Origin: Rapana venosa | Lineage: Eukaryota > Mollusca > Gastropoda > Neogastropoda > Muricidae | DNA: 64,000 nucleotides | Reading direction: 5' to 3' | Assembly (NCBI GenBank): GCA_028751875.1 | Contig: CM054134.1 | Span: forward strand, 39,680,815 to 39,744,814 | Part shown: positions 11,616 through 25,319 of the stretch, piece by piece | Layout: the number at the start of each line of letters is the position of its first letter | Position numbering within the stretch: position 1 is the stretch's first letter | Notes under the pieces: generated by a model | Seen by the model: only the letters and a program-made list of their open reading frames with translations | What the model was told of the DNA's origin: nothing | Databases searched by the model: none | Position numbers and translations under genes: made by a program

Positions 11616-12365
11616 GAAAGAAAACAAAATGGCAAGCAACGCAATTGTTTGGAGAAGCAGGATTTGTACAGGTCCTTGAAACCTTGAAAAGTCCTTGAAA
11701 AATGGAATGGCCTTTAAAAGGGCTTGAAAATCATCAAATTTTCTCAAGGCCAACAGCAATCTACTCTCAACACCAATAAAAATTGTTTTCAGAAAGATTG
11801 AACTTAAACACATGCCACACAACACGCACACAGTTCTCTCATTCCTCACATCCTACTGCTCCTTTAATCAATTAATGCTGCTTCCCTGAAATTTCATGAC
11901 TTTGTCAGAAAATCTGTCTATACATCCACAGAAATTGTTTTCAATTTAACTAAATAAAGGAAGTTCAGTACGTAAAGCGTGTGAGCACGCCCATTCTCCC
12001 ACACAATACAACTGATGCACCATACACTGTGGTAGTACAGCCACCCATGCTTTTTAGAATGAAGGCACTGTCCCATGAATATGCTCTTTACAGGGTGATT
12101 GCTTGGACACCCATCCTTGTGATGAAAAATCAATGCTCCCTGCTAAATCTTGGTGATATCGTCCATGCTAGTACATTTCACAGAGAGATCTGTTACTAGA
12201 GCATGCACTGCATACAGTGCAATGTATGGGGTCACAGTGTGTGTGTGTGTTAATGATACTGATGTTTACTACTTTTTGCCATTGTATAGACTGACCTGCG
12301 TAATGACAGTATGCTTCTGAGAAGTAAATACATCACATATGTACACACATACACATTATCTCTTT

Positions 12366-13779
12366 TTAACCATCTTGTCCCCGGTCCGGCCGCAGCCGAC
12401 AGTAACAGAGGCTGCCGCTAGATTCCAATACGACCGCAGCTGACAGTTGGTGCTGCCCACGTGGGCAGTACTTTTCCATCACACACAGATCTCGTGGTTT
12501 TCACACTATGTGTCTGAAAATTGGTGGGGCGATGCAGGGAGGGTGTCAGAGGGTTCCAGTGATAAATTTAGACCACTAACATGCGTGTAGTGTGGAGGGA
12601 AGGAAGAAATAACAGCCAGCGACCGGAATGCTTTTCAATGGTGCAGCGTGGTGAAAAAAATGGCGTTTTCTTTAGTAGCAGACGATTCATCTGATTAGCG
12701 AGACGATAAATTGAATGTTATTGTCTTGGAAGTAGAAACATTTGAATGAGAATTGTTAAGTGAGTCCAATATTAAACGCTTATGAGGAAGAAGAGGAAGG
12801 AAATGCAGTTAGGGAGTAGAGTGAGCCTGAAAATAACGTGCTACACAGCACATTCATGACCTGTGCTACACACACCAACTGTGGAGAAATTTGACCTCCC
12901 GGCCAGTCCGCGGCATAGACGCCTGAAAACGATGCCTGTTTACGTTTTCTCATTATTACCACACTTTTGCTTTGAAACTGCAATGGCAGAATAATGAAAA
13001 TAGCAAGAAGGAAAATAAAATAGGTCTCTGGTCTGCCAAGGTTCGACAGGTGACAGCAATGGGTACACCCCCCCACACATCCATAATTTGTGATGTGATG
13101 TGACCCTGAGCCACCACTACGACTACTTTAGAGACTACCAACATTAAAATTTTGTAGGGTTACAGAAGTTCTGTGTTGTTTCGAATTTGTCACACCTGTG
13201 CTGTGACAAAGGTGACAGTCATGTACAATAATACACTTCTGTACACTTAACAAACATGTGGTAGCACACACAGATATGAACTGCAGTATAAAGGTCACAT
13301 GTTGATTGAATATGACTTGTTTTCAAAAGAAAAAAATAGTTAAACAAAACTTCTGTCTCCTCGAGACATACCATAAAACAACAGGTGCTATGGGGACATT
13401 GTGTGACACATCCTTGAAGTACTATTGCGCATAACTATTGGTAAACATCAGCTGGGTATCAGTTCCTTATTCGACACTAACATGCTTGAACTATTGTCAA
13501 ATTCATTCAGGATTTGCTGTTTTATCATATATACCATACTTTTACCGGTGATTGGTGACAAATAAGGTGACAATGACACGACATCTGGTGACCAGACACA
13601 TAAACTTGCGTCTAAATGCAAGTACAAAGACATACCTAGCTTGTGACAAAATTTCAGCTTGATAACTTGTCATGCACACACACAATTGTCTTAGGAGTAA
13701 AGTAAGTCAGTTGTTGGTAGAAAACCTTCAAAATCTACAGGCAGTTTAGCTCTGTAGAATCCAACAACAAGGGGGTTAA
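12366..13779 (+). mobile_element. TTAA-flanked piggyBac-type element, family C copy 1
   Basis: Bounded by TTAA on both sides, with a short inverted end (left CCATCTTGTCCCCG, right AACAAGGGGG). A second copy lies inverted at 57653-59125. A perfect 16-bp palindrome, CTGCCCACGTGGGCAG, sits at 12453-12468. From the ATG at 12661 a degenerate frame reads [12 protein letters not shown], then after a stop [16 protein letters not shown], which resembles a decayed transposase start. It lies in the CDK1-RPTOR spacer. Confidence 0.82.
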
Positions 13780-13904
13780 ATCTACTTAAAATTATAGTTG
13801 CCATTATTAAATATAATCCCTATCCTAGGCATCACCCAACCATACACACACATGCATGGTGTGTCACAATGCCAAGCAATGTATCTTTCCTAATCGCACA
13901 CATA

Positions 13905-13995
13905 TCTCTAAAGTCAGAATGCGGCTACTTTCATGGTAGGCAAAAAGTCACATATGCAAAATCTCACCATTGGTGAACCTCAAGAGTTCTAGATG
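13905..13995 (-). repeat. SINE-2 alternative-tail fragment
   Basis: The minus strand reads 'agaactcttgaggttcaccaatggtgagat...', a segment also found at 17195-17285, 25590-25690 and 55305-55390. In 16290-16680 and 54385-54720 the same segment is attached to the SINE-2 core. Confidence 0.65.
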
Positions 13996-16289
13996 AACAG
14001 GGATGAAAAAAACAACAAAACCCCAACACACATACATGATAATGCCAAGTGAAGCATCTTTCCTGAGCTTGCTTTTCTTCATTTTTTTCCCATGTGAACA
14101 TACATCCCGTGCACTTGTCTAGCCCCCCTGTCTATTTAATGCACAGGCGTCTTGCTCACATCAACGGATTTGAAAATACTAATTTAAAAAGAGTGGGGAG
14201 CAGTGCTTTTACAAGGTGAGCTCATTTTGTTGTTGGGGGGAGGTGGCTATTTGGTTCTATTTCAGTGTCTAACATCTCCCAATACTGTGCACTTCTCCTA
14301 CCCATGTGCTACAAATCCCAAACCCACTACACCCCTAGCTTGTCACGTTCAATCAAAGGACAAGTATTAAATTCACAAGGGACTTTCCAGTGTTAGGACA
14401 TTATAAGACTGCAGACCTGAATAGGTTTTGCATTGTTCCTGTGCCTCTGTCTGTCTGTGGATTTCAGGGGTAACTTGTGATCTTTTTTAACATTTCAAAA
14501 GCAGGATACAATTGACTTGTTCCCCTTATATCTGTGACTAACACACAGCCACATAATTTAAGTAGCACACAACCACAGGGCCAAATGGATCAGAGGTAAA
14601 TTGTTTCACCTCCTTGGCAAATGGCTGTCATGCCTGCATCAACCAGGCACATCCTGTTTCTATTTTCATTTCTTGATAATTATATCAGACTGGTTTTTAA
14701 GATTTTTAACCTTTTCCCTACGGGTAACCTGCAACAGGGTAACCAACCATCTACTAGCCCTTCCCTCTGTATCACCCACTACTGGGTTACAGAAGCAAAC
14801 AAATGCGCACAGTGCACATGTACTGGGAAAGAGGAGTTCTCTCTTGTAACATAGGGTTAATGTTAAAAAGGAGTTAGCCATCATCTGAAGAGGGCAAGAG
14901 AGTGACATTATCTCTGTGTGTGAGTGTGTTGGGGTTTTTTGTTTGTTAACTGAACTCAAGACATATTTGTTACTCATTTCTTTATTCAGAAGACTGCAGG
15001 ACATGACATTTTCATGTGTTTTTGAAGTCAAGACAAACATTTGTTATCATATTTTATTAAGAACAACAGACGATCCATTGATTGACATGTGCACATCAAC
15101 ATTTTAATGAAGAAAATTCTGTAAACCTTTCATATGTGCACATTATAAAATCAAACAATTGCATTGATTATTTGCTCATACAAAAGCGGTTTCCACAGAA
15201 ACGAAATGCATGACTCACACTCAAGATCACATTAAAAAAAAAAAAAAGAAAGAAAAGAACTATCACTTTCTCACAACAAACAGCAGACTGAAGCCAAGTT
15301 TTGAAAATGGTCACATCATAAGTACTAGCTAACTGCCTGAAAAACGCAAAGACAAGAAAACATTTCTGGGACAATAAAACAACAAAACACTCGCCTGTGC
15401 TATAATACATACCTACACAGTTCATTAACAGAGACGGGTGCAATAAAGGTCAGCCCTGACTTTAGAGATCAGGTATGCAATAGAGCAGAGAGGTAACCTG
15501 AACTGAACACAAAATGCTGAAAGATCACACGACAATAATGCAAACACACACTGCCAACTAAATCACAGCTTAACATAACCTGTGCCTGATCAATAATAAA
15601 TTGCAATGGCTAGAGCCAACACTACACAAACAATTCAAGAATGGGTGTTCATGCAAAATGCCTTTCTTGAATGTCATGATTTCTTGTGATTTATTTCTTC
15701 AAGTCTGCTTCCACTTAACTCAATTTTCTATTTTATTTTGTACTGAGCAGATCCTTCATAAATGCAAGTATACAAGTCTTCCATACACAACCTATATTTT
15801 CATTCAGTGCAAAACCCCAATAACTTAATGGCTAGGTCTTATATTTTTGTTGTCGTTGTTGTCAGACGGAAACACGTAAATTGATAAAAGTTTTGATGAG
15901 AAAATCATCCCTTCACAATGTACTATAAACCATCCGCCACTGGCTTGAATATTATGTCTAGCAGAGCTTTCCTATCCCAACTAAGCAATTTACATATTGA
16001 AATAACGCTCTGTATGGGTTACATGGTAGACTACACTACATCCAACACTTTCGGCCCTCATCTTTACTTACCTGTTGAAGGTTTTTGTCTCAATTCAGGG
16101 GCAAGTTCTATGTTTGGTACACCAATTCCCTACTTTTCAATGGCTTTTCTTGACAAATGTATTTATGTAGGAGAAAAAAAAAAGGTGGGGTGGTTCTTGA
16201 TGTTTATGTCTTCTAAATATGCAGTAAAGGGGCTGGGGGAAGTCTTTTTGCTGATGTCTATGTCTGTTTTGTTGTTTTTATTCCTTGGC

Positions 16290-16680
16290 TAGAGCTCTGA
16301 GGTTACCAATGGGGAGATTTTTGCATATACGACCATCCCCCCCCCCCCCCCCAATCATTTAGGCAGCTACATTCCGACTTCAGGGATGGTGTCTAAACAT
16401 TGACACCTGTGTGCATGCATTAAAAATTTGTCATCCATTTCTACTAGCATGAAATGGCCTACTCTTCCAAAAGGTGGAACATGTTTTTAATGTCTGCGCA
16501 AAATGTTCTGCATGCATTTGCACACAGGGCCTTGGTTTATAATCTCATCTGAAGGACTTTAACATTCAGTTCGATTTTCTTGTCAAGATGGGAAGAAAGG
16601 GCAAAGACAGAAATGAACCCAGAACCTCATGGTTTACTTGATAGGCAGATGAATGCCTTTACTGTCCTGCCACCTTCGTT
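16290..16680 (-). mobile_element. tRNA-derived SINE-2, tail type H
   Basis: Read on the minus strand it has a tRNA-like head (from about 16680), the core 'gccatttcatgctagtagaa' and 'atggatgac', then a tail ending '...taacctcagagctctagcc'. A poly-C run interrupts the tail. The same core in 20040-20382 carries a different tail. Confidence 0.7.
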
Positions 16681-17194
16681 CTTTTGTCTTCTAAATATGC
16701 TGTTTAAAGGTTTGAGGTGGGGGGATGTTCTTGTTGATCTCTATCTTCTAAACATGCTGCTGGAAAACAACAGTTCTGAGGCCAAAATAAGGGGAAAGTC
16801 AGTATAATGTGAACATACTGAACAAAAGCCGTAATTCCCAGAGGAACCAATACTTGAAGTGATGCTACTGGTTCCAGCACCTCCCACCAGCATGATACTG
16901 GTAACATCTTGCTCAATGCTGGGTCTAGAAGGGTTTTAACTATCATACTTACCTCATATACACTTGTGCAACATTATACCCGTCATTCTATTCTAATCAA
17001 ACTTCTATCAAGATGTTCAGGAACAATTTACAAATGAAAACTTGAGCTGTGCACAACACAATACAAAAGAAAATAATGACACATAAGTTACAAAACACAC
17101 CCAAAATATTGTGAACTGTGATGAATACTGAAGCAAGTCCACCAAAATCAACACTATTAAGAGAGAGATCATCTTCCCCCGTGTCCTGTGAGTC

Positions 17195-17285
17195 AGAATG
17201 TGGATACCTCAGCGGTGGGCAGAGACAGTTGCATACACAAAAATCTCACCATTGGTGAACCTCAAGGCTCTAGCTGAGGAATGAA
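17195..17285 (-). repeat. SINE-2 H-type tail fragment
   Basis: Contains 'gagtcagaatgtggatacct' and 'ctcaccattggtgaacctca' on the plus strand, matching the H tail elsewhere. No core is attached. Confidence 0.65.
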
Positions 17286-18190
17286 CCCCCCCTCCCCCCG
17301 CAATCCCCTGGTGTCTTGTCAAGATTTATCACCTCAGCTACCCCTCTTTCAACTCCTCCCAGCTGCTATCCATTCCCTCCTGGCTGATGCTAATCATAGC
17401 AGCAACTGACCACACTTGGGCTTGGTAAAAGGAAGGGGCTAACTTTAGCACTGGGATCCTTGACTGAGTTATGCTTTTTATTTTTTACTTTATTTTTTTA
17501 TATCGAGGATAATGGAATTTGTGTGCTGTGTATTATGCTTTCCAACTTTTTAACCACCATAACAAGCAAACGAGTATTTTCCTAGGTCCTCCATCAAGCG
17601 CACAAACAGAAAATGTAAGAAGAAAATTTCACGTGAAAGGCCATAGCTATAATACAAATTATCAGTTTATACTTTTTTCAGGATGGTAATGGCCCACCCT
17701 CCATAGCTTATACAGAAGCTACAGAACATGACAGAACCAAAGCAATGAATGTTTCAATGTCTGTGGTCTCAGGCTTGCAAATCATGTTTGTTAGCAGGGG
17801 AGTTCTTCCGATGTACACAATAAAAACAACTCTTCTGAAATAGGCCATGACTTTTGTAATATCTAGAGAAATCAGTAGGAAGGTCCAATAGTGAGGAAAA
17901 ACTACATCTCATAAAGAAGGAAACCCCTTTTTCAGTCTTCATCAAAGTCAAATCACAGAAAAGAAAAAAAAATTAAACGTTATTTTTCCCTTTAAAATAA
18001 CCATTTGAATTCTTTTCTCTTTGATTTCACATTGCTAAGACAGAAAAAGGGTTGGTAATTGGTGATGATGACCACAAGAGACACTGCAGGAGCATGTCTT
18101 CTTTAACTTATATTTGGAAACGTTCTGTTTCTGTCCACACTGCATACACTTATTAAAGCTTATGTATGAAAAATACAGTATTCTAAGCAT

Positions 18191-18197
<7 letters not shown>

Positions 18198-18224
<27 letters not shown>

Positions 18225-18246
18225 CACACCACAACACACACACACA
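18198..18246 (+). repeat. (CA)n microsatellite
   Basis: A CA dinucleotide tract with short CACACCACAACA interruptions. Confidence 0.95.
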
Positions 18247-20039
18247 CTGTTGCACAAGTTTCAGTTAAAGCACCTTTAAATCAAAAGGTAATCGTCATAA
18301 AAACCAAGTCAATACAAATCTCGCAAGTACAGTTCACATACTTTGATTGTTTGACAAAACACTACCATCAATACTACAAACTAAAATCAACACATAACTA
18401 CAAAGTATGAACTATCATCTCTTAATCAACACACTTCCATAGATCCCTTTGATTTACCCTGGATGATGACACAGTCTCTTCTGTAAGGTGAACGAGTATC
18501 AATCTGTCATGAACTATCATGCACTGTTTCCTGTGACAGTACCAAGTGCAGTTCTAAGCTGCTGTAAGTTCTTTGATCACTAGCAGAACAAAATGAAAAT
18601 TCAAAAGAGAAGAATTGTAACATTCTTCCCCTACAAAGTTCATGCATATACACACCTAGATGGCAATTTTAAAAAATTCTGCATTTGCACACGGGGACTT
18701 GGTTTATAGTCTCATCCGAAGGACTCAACCTCCAATTGAATGTCATTTGATTTGAATTAATACATAGTACTAGCTGAGCATGTTGTCTGGTGACTTTTAA
18801 AGCAATGAACTCAAAACTCAAACTGCAGTGATCTGTTAATTTCAATACACACACTGGTTATTTTACTGGCTCTGCACTTGACTCACCTGACTAAACCAAA
18901 GCAATTTTCTCAATGATCTCAGATCTTATGTACTTTCATAAACAAATATATATGCAGTCCAAGCAAAGGATTTTCAGATATCAGATGCAATTTTATCTAA
19001 AGCAATTTCCTAAACTGAGACCAGATTGTTTTGTTTTTAAAAAAAAAAGTAATCTGCAGCCTAGAAGTTGATTAATTAAGATTACGTTAGACTTATGTAA
19101 TCTGGTTACTGATGATAGCAGTTAGTTGCTATTTACATTTTTTGTAATCTACTGCTTTACATACTTTAAAAAAAAAAACCCACACAAAACCACAACAACA
19201 AACAAACACAAAGCTAAAAAAAACAACCCAAAACCCCCCACCACTAGCAAGATTCTACGACAATACAGCAAGAGAGTGTACAAAACAATGAATTTATGAT
19301 ACTTTTATGTTTACTTGATACCAAGTACTACTGTCAATGTCTTTGTCACATGACAGGTATCTGTACAGTTCTCGTTTTTCTCATCACTTCTGTCTGCATG
19401 TAAATCTATCTTCCTATGACAGTAGATTTTTCTGAACAATTTTTGCAAGGGAGGTCTCTCCTGTTGCTTCAAATTTTGGTGTGTGGTTGTTGTTGTTGTT
19501 TTTTTGGGGGGAAGGGGGATTGTGTTGTTTTTTTCATGTGTATACTACAAAAAGGACATGGTTTGAATCAAAATAGAAAGAAAAAAAACAACTGGAATAT
19601 GCCAGATTGGAAGCAAATCCTGCTATTTTACACTGTAGTTTCTGATTCACATTTTTCAGAGATCTAAATTTCTCTTTAGCTTCGACCCCCCTCCCCCTCC
19701 CTACCCCACTCCTTTCCTACTCATTCTTGAATTATGCATCTTTGATTACTGTTTGAAAATTTCACATGATTTCAAATTTATGAAGAAAAAACAAAACAAA
19801 ATAAAAGTTACTACCGACATGTTCTAATTTATACAGCACAAGTTTAAATTAAAGAGCTCAAAATCAGCAAGTGTGTGAGCATCCTAAAAATTCACCAAAG
19901 TCAAGCAGATTCTTTAATTGATTTGAAATCTGATTTCATAAAAGGCAATAGCAGCTGTAGTTTTCAGTGAAAAATCCTATGATTTTCTTCCAGTTTATTA
20001 GACAAATCACTGGACTTCATTTTCTTTAATTATTTTATT

Positions 20040-20382
20040 ATTTCAAGGATAATGGAATAGCATTTGTGTGGTTTTTTTAAAATCCAGTCTACGTGTGTAT
20101 ACAGTTTTTTAAATTTTGTCATCCGTTCCCACTGGCACACAATGGCCTACTCTTCCGAAAAGCAGAACGGGTTTTAACATGTGTGCAAAATGTTGTGCGT
20201 GCGTTCCCACATGGGACCTCAGTTTATAGTCTCACCTGAAGGACTTTTAGGGAGAGTGTAGTCAGCACTGATGTTAACTCCAGAGCAAAAATCCTCTTTA
20301 ACGAGATTTGAACCCCAATAAGCAGATCATGAGCGCACTACACATTACTCTAACCACCTGGCTATCCTGTCCCTTAATGGAG
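20040..20382 (-). mobile_element. tRNA-derived SINE-2, tail type G, near full length
   Basis: The minus strand starts 'gggacaggatagccaggtgg' then 'ttagagtaatgtg' (box A-like). Box B 'ggggttcaaatc' follows, then 'actataaactgaggtcccat', the core 'ggccattgtgtgccagtggg', and a tail ending 'ctattccattatccttgaaa'. This is the most complete G-tailed copy; others are at 50790-50995 and, tail only, at 60605-60660. Confidence 0.8.
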
Positions 20383-23280
20383 CATGGATGAGTGTCATCT
20401 TGAAACGTTTCTAATAGTGGAAAGTTACACAGAAAAATGAATCATTAAACATATCATGATACCCTCCTTATACAAGGACAAAATCGTGGGAGAAAATATG
20501 ACATGTGCAAGTTTTTCACGATTTTTTAAAATTATCAAAACTTACATCACACAACCAATCTTAGGAAAGCAACCACTTGCCACATATTTACCAAATGCAC
20601 ATGAAAATAAATTATGCCCTTATAACACGGAATGATAAAACAACAGTGTATTCAAACAATGTGATTATTTAATTCTATAAGGTGCACAGCCATGTCAACT
20701 TCAAGAACAATTTTTAGTGTAGCCATAATACTTCTTACACTAATAATTATTCACCAAACCAACCACACACATACACATAATGAAAGAAGATGATAATACA
20801 GTTGGCAGCAAAAAAAGTACACAACATCCACTCACTCATACTAATTAAAAATGCATGCCCATCTGCATACTCAATACAAGAGCACACGGCATTCCTCTAA
20901 ATAATGTTCTTTCATAGCACACACAGTTACGAACACTTGACACATATAAGTCTGGATAATAACTCACAAAGACTCATATACAAGAGGCAACCCCCCCCTC
21001 CCCCCACCCCCAAACTTCAATGCTCATATGAATACAACAGCCCAGGATTTAATGCATGATTTTATCGAATACAAATGGATTTTTCAGACTTTTAACATCT
21101 GTGATACCATCGGAAACACATTCATGATAAAAAGACACCTGTAACTTAGCAATCATTTTATATAAAGGAATGGAGAATGTCTGATATACACATCATTGAA
21201 TAGCCACATGATTTTAGCGCACAATTGCGTGCACTGAAGGAGGAAACATGAAAATTCATTAAACATTTTTTACATTGCCTCTTCTCTACTGATATCTACA
21301 TACTTTCATTCACCATCAATACTTTTCCTGTTGTTTTACCTTCAGTCAATCTTCTACATGTTAATCATTCCACAATCTTTTTTTTTCAAAACCATTACAC
21401 TTCATCAACACAATGTTCACTAATTTACTCTACTCTTCACTTCTGTGAAACTTTTACAGTAGCAATTACATACAAGTAATGAATGAATTACTGGAGAAAA
21501 AAAAAATCACACCTGAAATTATTCACATGCACAACCATATTGTGTGACATCACTTCTGCAAAATGACATCAAATCTCATCTGTGTTTATATAATGGTGAC
21601 ACAAAATACAAATGGAGACATCCAAACCACAGACTGTCACAATGAGTGCTATATGAGAACTGGCTTTACATCTGAAGACTGGCTTTATAGCTGAAAAAAC
21701 TGATGGTGAAAGAGACTGACAGGACTAGTGATGTCAATATGACAATGAGTGCATACTGTTCCTAAGTTTCCAGACATCCCATAGCGATCCAGGCACTTAT
21801 TTCTGAATGCTACCACGACACTCTATCCCAGTTTGTCAACGTTATTGTTCAGTCAAGTGCATGCTCACATGATTAATTTGTCCAGACTGGGAAATGAGAG
21901 TTGTTGCGCAAATAATAACATTCACAAGTACAAGAGCCTCAGAAATCTCTAAACTGGTGGTTCATAAAACTAAAACCAACACTTGCTGTTTCAGATTAAA
22001 ACAAAAGGCATCACTATATATTAAGTCTCTCTTTTAAAAATCATTCTTACTAAGACTGTATCCTACAAGTGTGTTAGCACTAAACAGCAAAGAAAGGAGG
22101 CATGAAGCTAAGATAACATCAACACTCATTTCTAAACAAAAATCAGAGCTTAGTTGGTTTCTTTATAATCATCATTTGAAGTTGTGTTACTGACAGCATA
22201 TAGACCAGAATGTTCATCTGACAAATTGCAGCACATAAGTAACAATTTTCAGTTTCCCACTTATGACTGGATTAGATGATAACCACATAAAAAGTAAACA
22301 CCAATCTCCCCCCCCCCCCTTTCCTCCAAGAGCAAAACAAACATTCATACATACATGCTAAGTCAACAAGGAAATTGTGTACATGTTTTCCTTGACAAGT
22401 TAACATCTGCATATTATACTGGTTTCTTCAAAACAAAATGTGGACAGTCCAATGAATAAATATCAGTCACATACTCTAACTGGTGGGCAGAGACAGGCTA
22501 AAGAATTGCAAATACTGAGGACATCAAATACTTTCATGCTGTTTCAAGTTCAGTTTTTTTCAAAATACACAATTCACACATGTATACAAACAAGGTGGCA
22601 AGCAATAAGACTAGAAATGAAATCCATACATATGCGATACAGTTTAAAAACCCATTAAACACAAATATTGAAAAATCAAACAAACAAAAAGACCAGAGTA
22701 AAAGAACAGAAGCAAAAGCGGAGTGTAGGTTGTGACACACCAAGGTATCATGGCAACGTCCGTTTACACCTGAGAAACCTGAAGAAAGAGTAGTGTCCTT
22801 TCAAATAAATTTTGATTGCTACTGTCACTACAACCCACACGATGAAACACTGGTGTCAAAGTTTCACTCCGTAGATAAAACACATTAATAAAAATAAGGA
22901 TAAAAAAATGGTCTAAAAAAACCAAATACCAACCAAACAAAAACCTACACCTAGGCTTGTAATGAGTAAGAATCAAACACACAGGAAAAAGAGGACGCTG
23001 CCTAAAGTTTTGGTGCGTCCCAATTCGTCCACTCTCTCTCTCTCCTATCCATGGGTTGATAAACAATGATATTATGCACACTGTGGCAGTATACTTGCTG
23101 AAAGACTTTTTCTCACAGTCAGACGTGGCACACAGCAACCGAGTTCCAATCCACAGCAGCCAGCTGCTACCTCAACGCACAGGTGCACACTTACACAGGT
23201 GCCCAGGTGACACACTTGCCCTTATCACTTGTATACACACAAACACACACATCCTTGGCTGGTTGCGTCAGGGGATGGTT

Positions 23281-23352
23281 TCAGCTGCGTTTTGTGACCG
23301 GTGTAGAGTAGACAGACAGGAAAGTGTCTGTGCTCCCTGCTGCCAGTTTCAC
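23281..23352 (-). CDS. RPTOR: RPTOR terminal exon 27
   Basis: It encodes [20 protein letters not shown], then KRS and TGA. It matches vertebrate LAVGSNDYYISVYSVEKRVR. Acceptor ttgccacag. Confidence 0.93.
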   Translation of the reverse strand: MKLAAGSTDTFLSVYSTPVTKRS

Positions 23353-25276
23353 CTGTGGCAAAGGAAAACCAGTTAGTGATATCATAATGGGTCAATATTA
23401 CGCAACATCACATGTCACATATCATATGGACCAATCCCCACCCCCTCCCTCACCTCTACAACTCTGGTGATCTCTCACAAAGTGAAACAGAATCTTTCCG
23501 TCTGTGTCAAACACATACACACACACTCATCTTTTGCACACACAAAACCCAACTAACTCACAAAATCCACTGACCACCAATAGCCAGACCTGGATGAGAG
23601 GTCAAATAGAACAAAGTGCACAGGTACCTAAGCATTCTCATCTATCTCCCTTGTTACATACACAAGCGCCAAACTTCTATTTGTCAACAACAGCAACAGA
23701 CCAAATGCTAGCAGAAATCTAAACACACACACACACTGAAGACTTGTGAGTGTAATCTACTGACCAGATGTGGATGGAAGGCCATGCAGCTGATGGTGCC
23801 GATGCGCTGACCCAGGAAGCCCTCATGGTAGCGGATGGTGCTGAGGGTGTCCCCGCTCTCATTGTACACGTTCAGAGACTGACTCATTGTGCCACTGCCA
23901 TCACGCAACACACACATACATACATATATATCTGTACATGGTGGTCATGTCTCCACCGTAACATGTCAACATCTAACGTTAACATCATCGCAATACAGCT
24001 GCACTAAAAGCCTATTCAACTTCTTGATAAGCTATTCTGGTCTTCACTGTTGTATTACGAATTAACTTCATTAGTCTTCACTGATGTACTACTTACCTTC
24101 TTTATAGTCTTATTAATTGATGTACTACTTAACTTCTTTACAGCCTTCATCGTTGTACTACTTACACTTTGTCAGCTAATTTTGGTTTGCTGTGTCTAAG
24201 CACACACATGCATTTGAACCATTACTTATCAATTCTTTTCAACAAAAATATATCTTAAACAAATTATCCTCTTCAGAGAGCATTAGTTTTGCGGCTCTAA
24301 ATGCTTCATGTCTTGGTTGTGTCTTGGGAGATTTTTTTCCCACTACGGTTAAATGTGTGTCATTTTGCAAAGGGACAAAGCCTGAAGGTGGTGAGAAAAT
24401 TCAAAGCTATCAGAACGGGTAACCCGCATTAAGGCCTCTGCTCGAGACCAAACCTTTGATAGAGAATATTATGATAAAACCTTCATTCTAAGTAGAGGTT
24501 TAATTCCCCGAAATCATTTTCAAGGGATCAACCTTAACTTCTGTCAAACAAGAGTCAGAGTGTTACCCTGAAAAAACCCCCCAGAGCAACCGAATGATAC
24601 AATCTATGTAAACCAAAAAAGTTCATGTTGTTAACAACAAGAATACTAGCCAATCACCAAATTCCAAAAGCGTACGCATAAAACCTCAAAGACACGCTCC
24701 ATGTGGAAATGCATGTCTGACACAGTTGAGAAGGCCCTTACCATGCATACTGCCCTGGAATGCATGTCGACAGCTGTGAATCCTCGACAGTTGGTGTTGT
24801 GGACTCGCACTGACTCTGTAAAGCGTGGATCCCAAAACCTCAGGTCTCCCATGGCGCTGTACACACAATTATCAACTCAATTCAATTTCAGCCCCCCCTA
24901 GCTTAGTCATGGTGAGATACCTTTTTTTAAACATAGTACAAACAGGAAAGTGTAAAATGTAACACTTATTAACCAATATGACAAAAAACCATACCTGAAA
25001 ATCCCTGAATGAATTTCTGCGGGTTATTTCTACACACTCCCAATATCCCAATATACATTCCCAATAAGCTAATCAAAAATGATGTTCAATGATACATGAA
25101 GTTTTTTTTAGTGCTCTCTTACATAATGTCATCTTGTTAGACTGCTGACTACTCTTTCAGTTTGCTATTTTTCTTTTTTTTTTTTTTTTCCAGACTCTCA
25201 ACTAATAATTTGATTACTTTTTCAGCACCATTTCTCTTCACTTCTGCTTGCCTAAACTTTGTTCTCCCTCTCTTGG

Positions 25277-25319
<43 letters not shown>

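Larger units (their letters stand above)
9451..12365. other. Intergenic spacer, no gene seen
   Basis: AT-rich sequence between the convergent CDK1 and RPTOR genes. It holds SINE copy 1 (10197-10440) and family F copy 2 (11329-11615). The short open frames show no recognisable domain. Confidence 0.5.
13780..23280. other. Spacer and probable RPTOR 3' untranslated/downstream region
   Basis: No coding similarity was seen on either strand. Part of this is likely RPTOR 3' UTR, read leftward from 23280, but no polyadenylation site could be fixed. It contains SINE-2 copies (16290-16680, 20040-20382), a tail fragment (17195-17285) and a CA tract (18198-18246). Confidence 0.45.
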
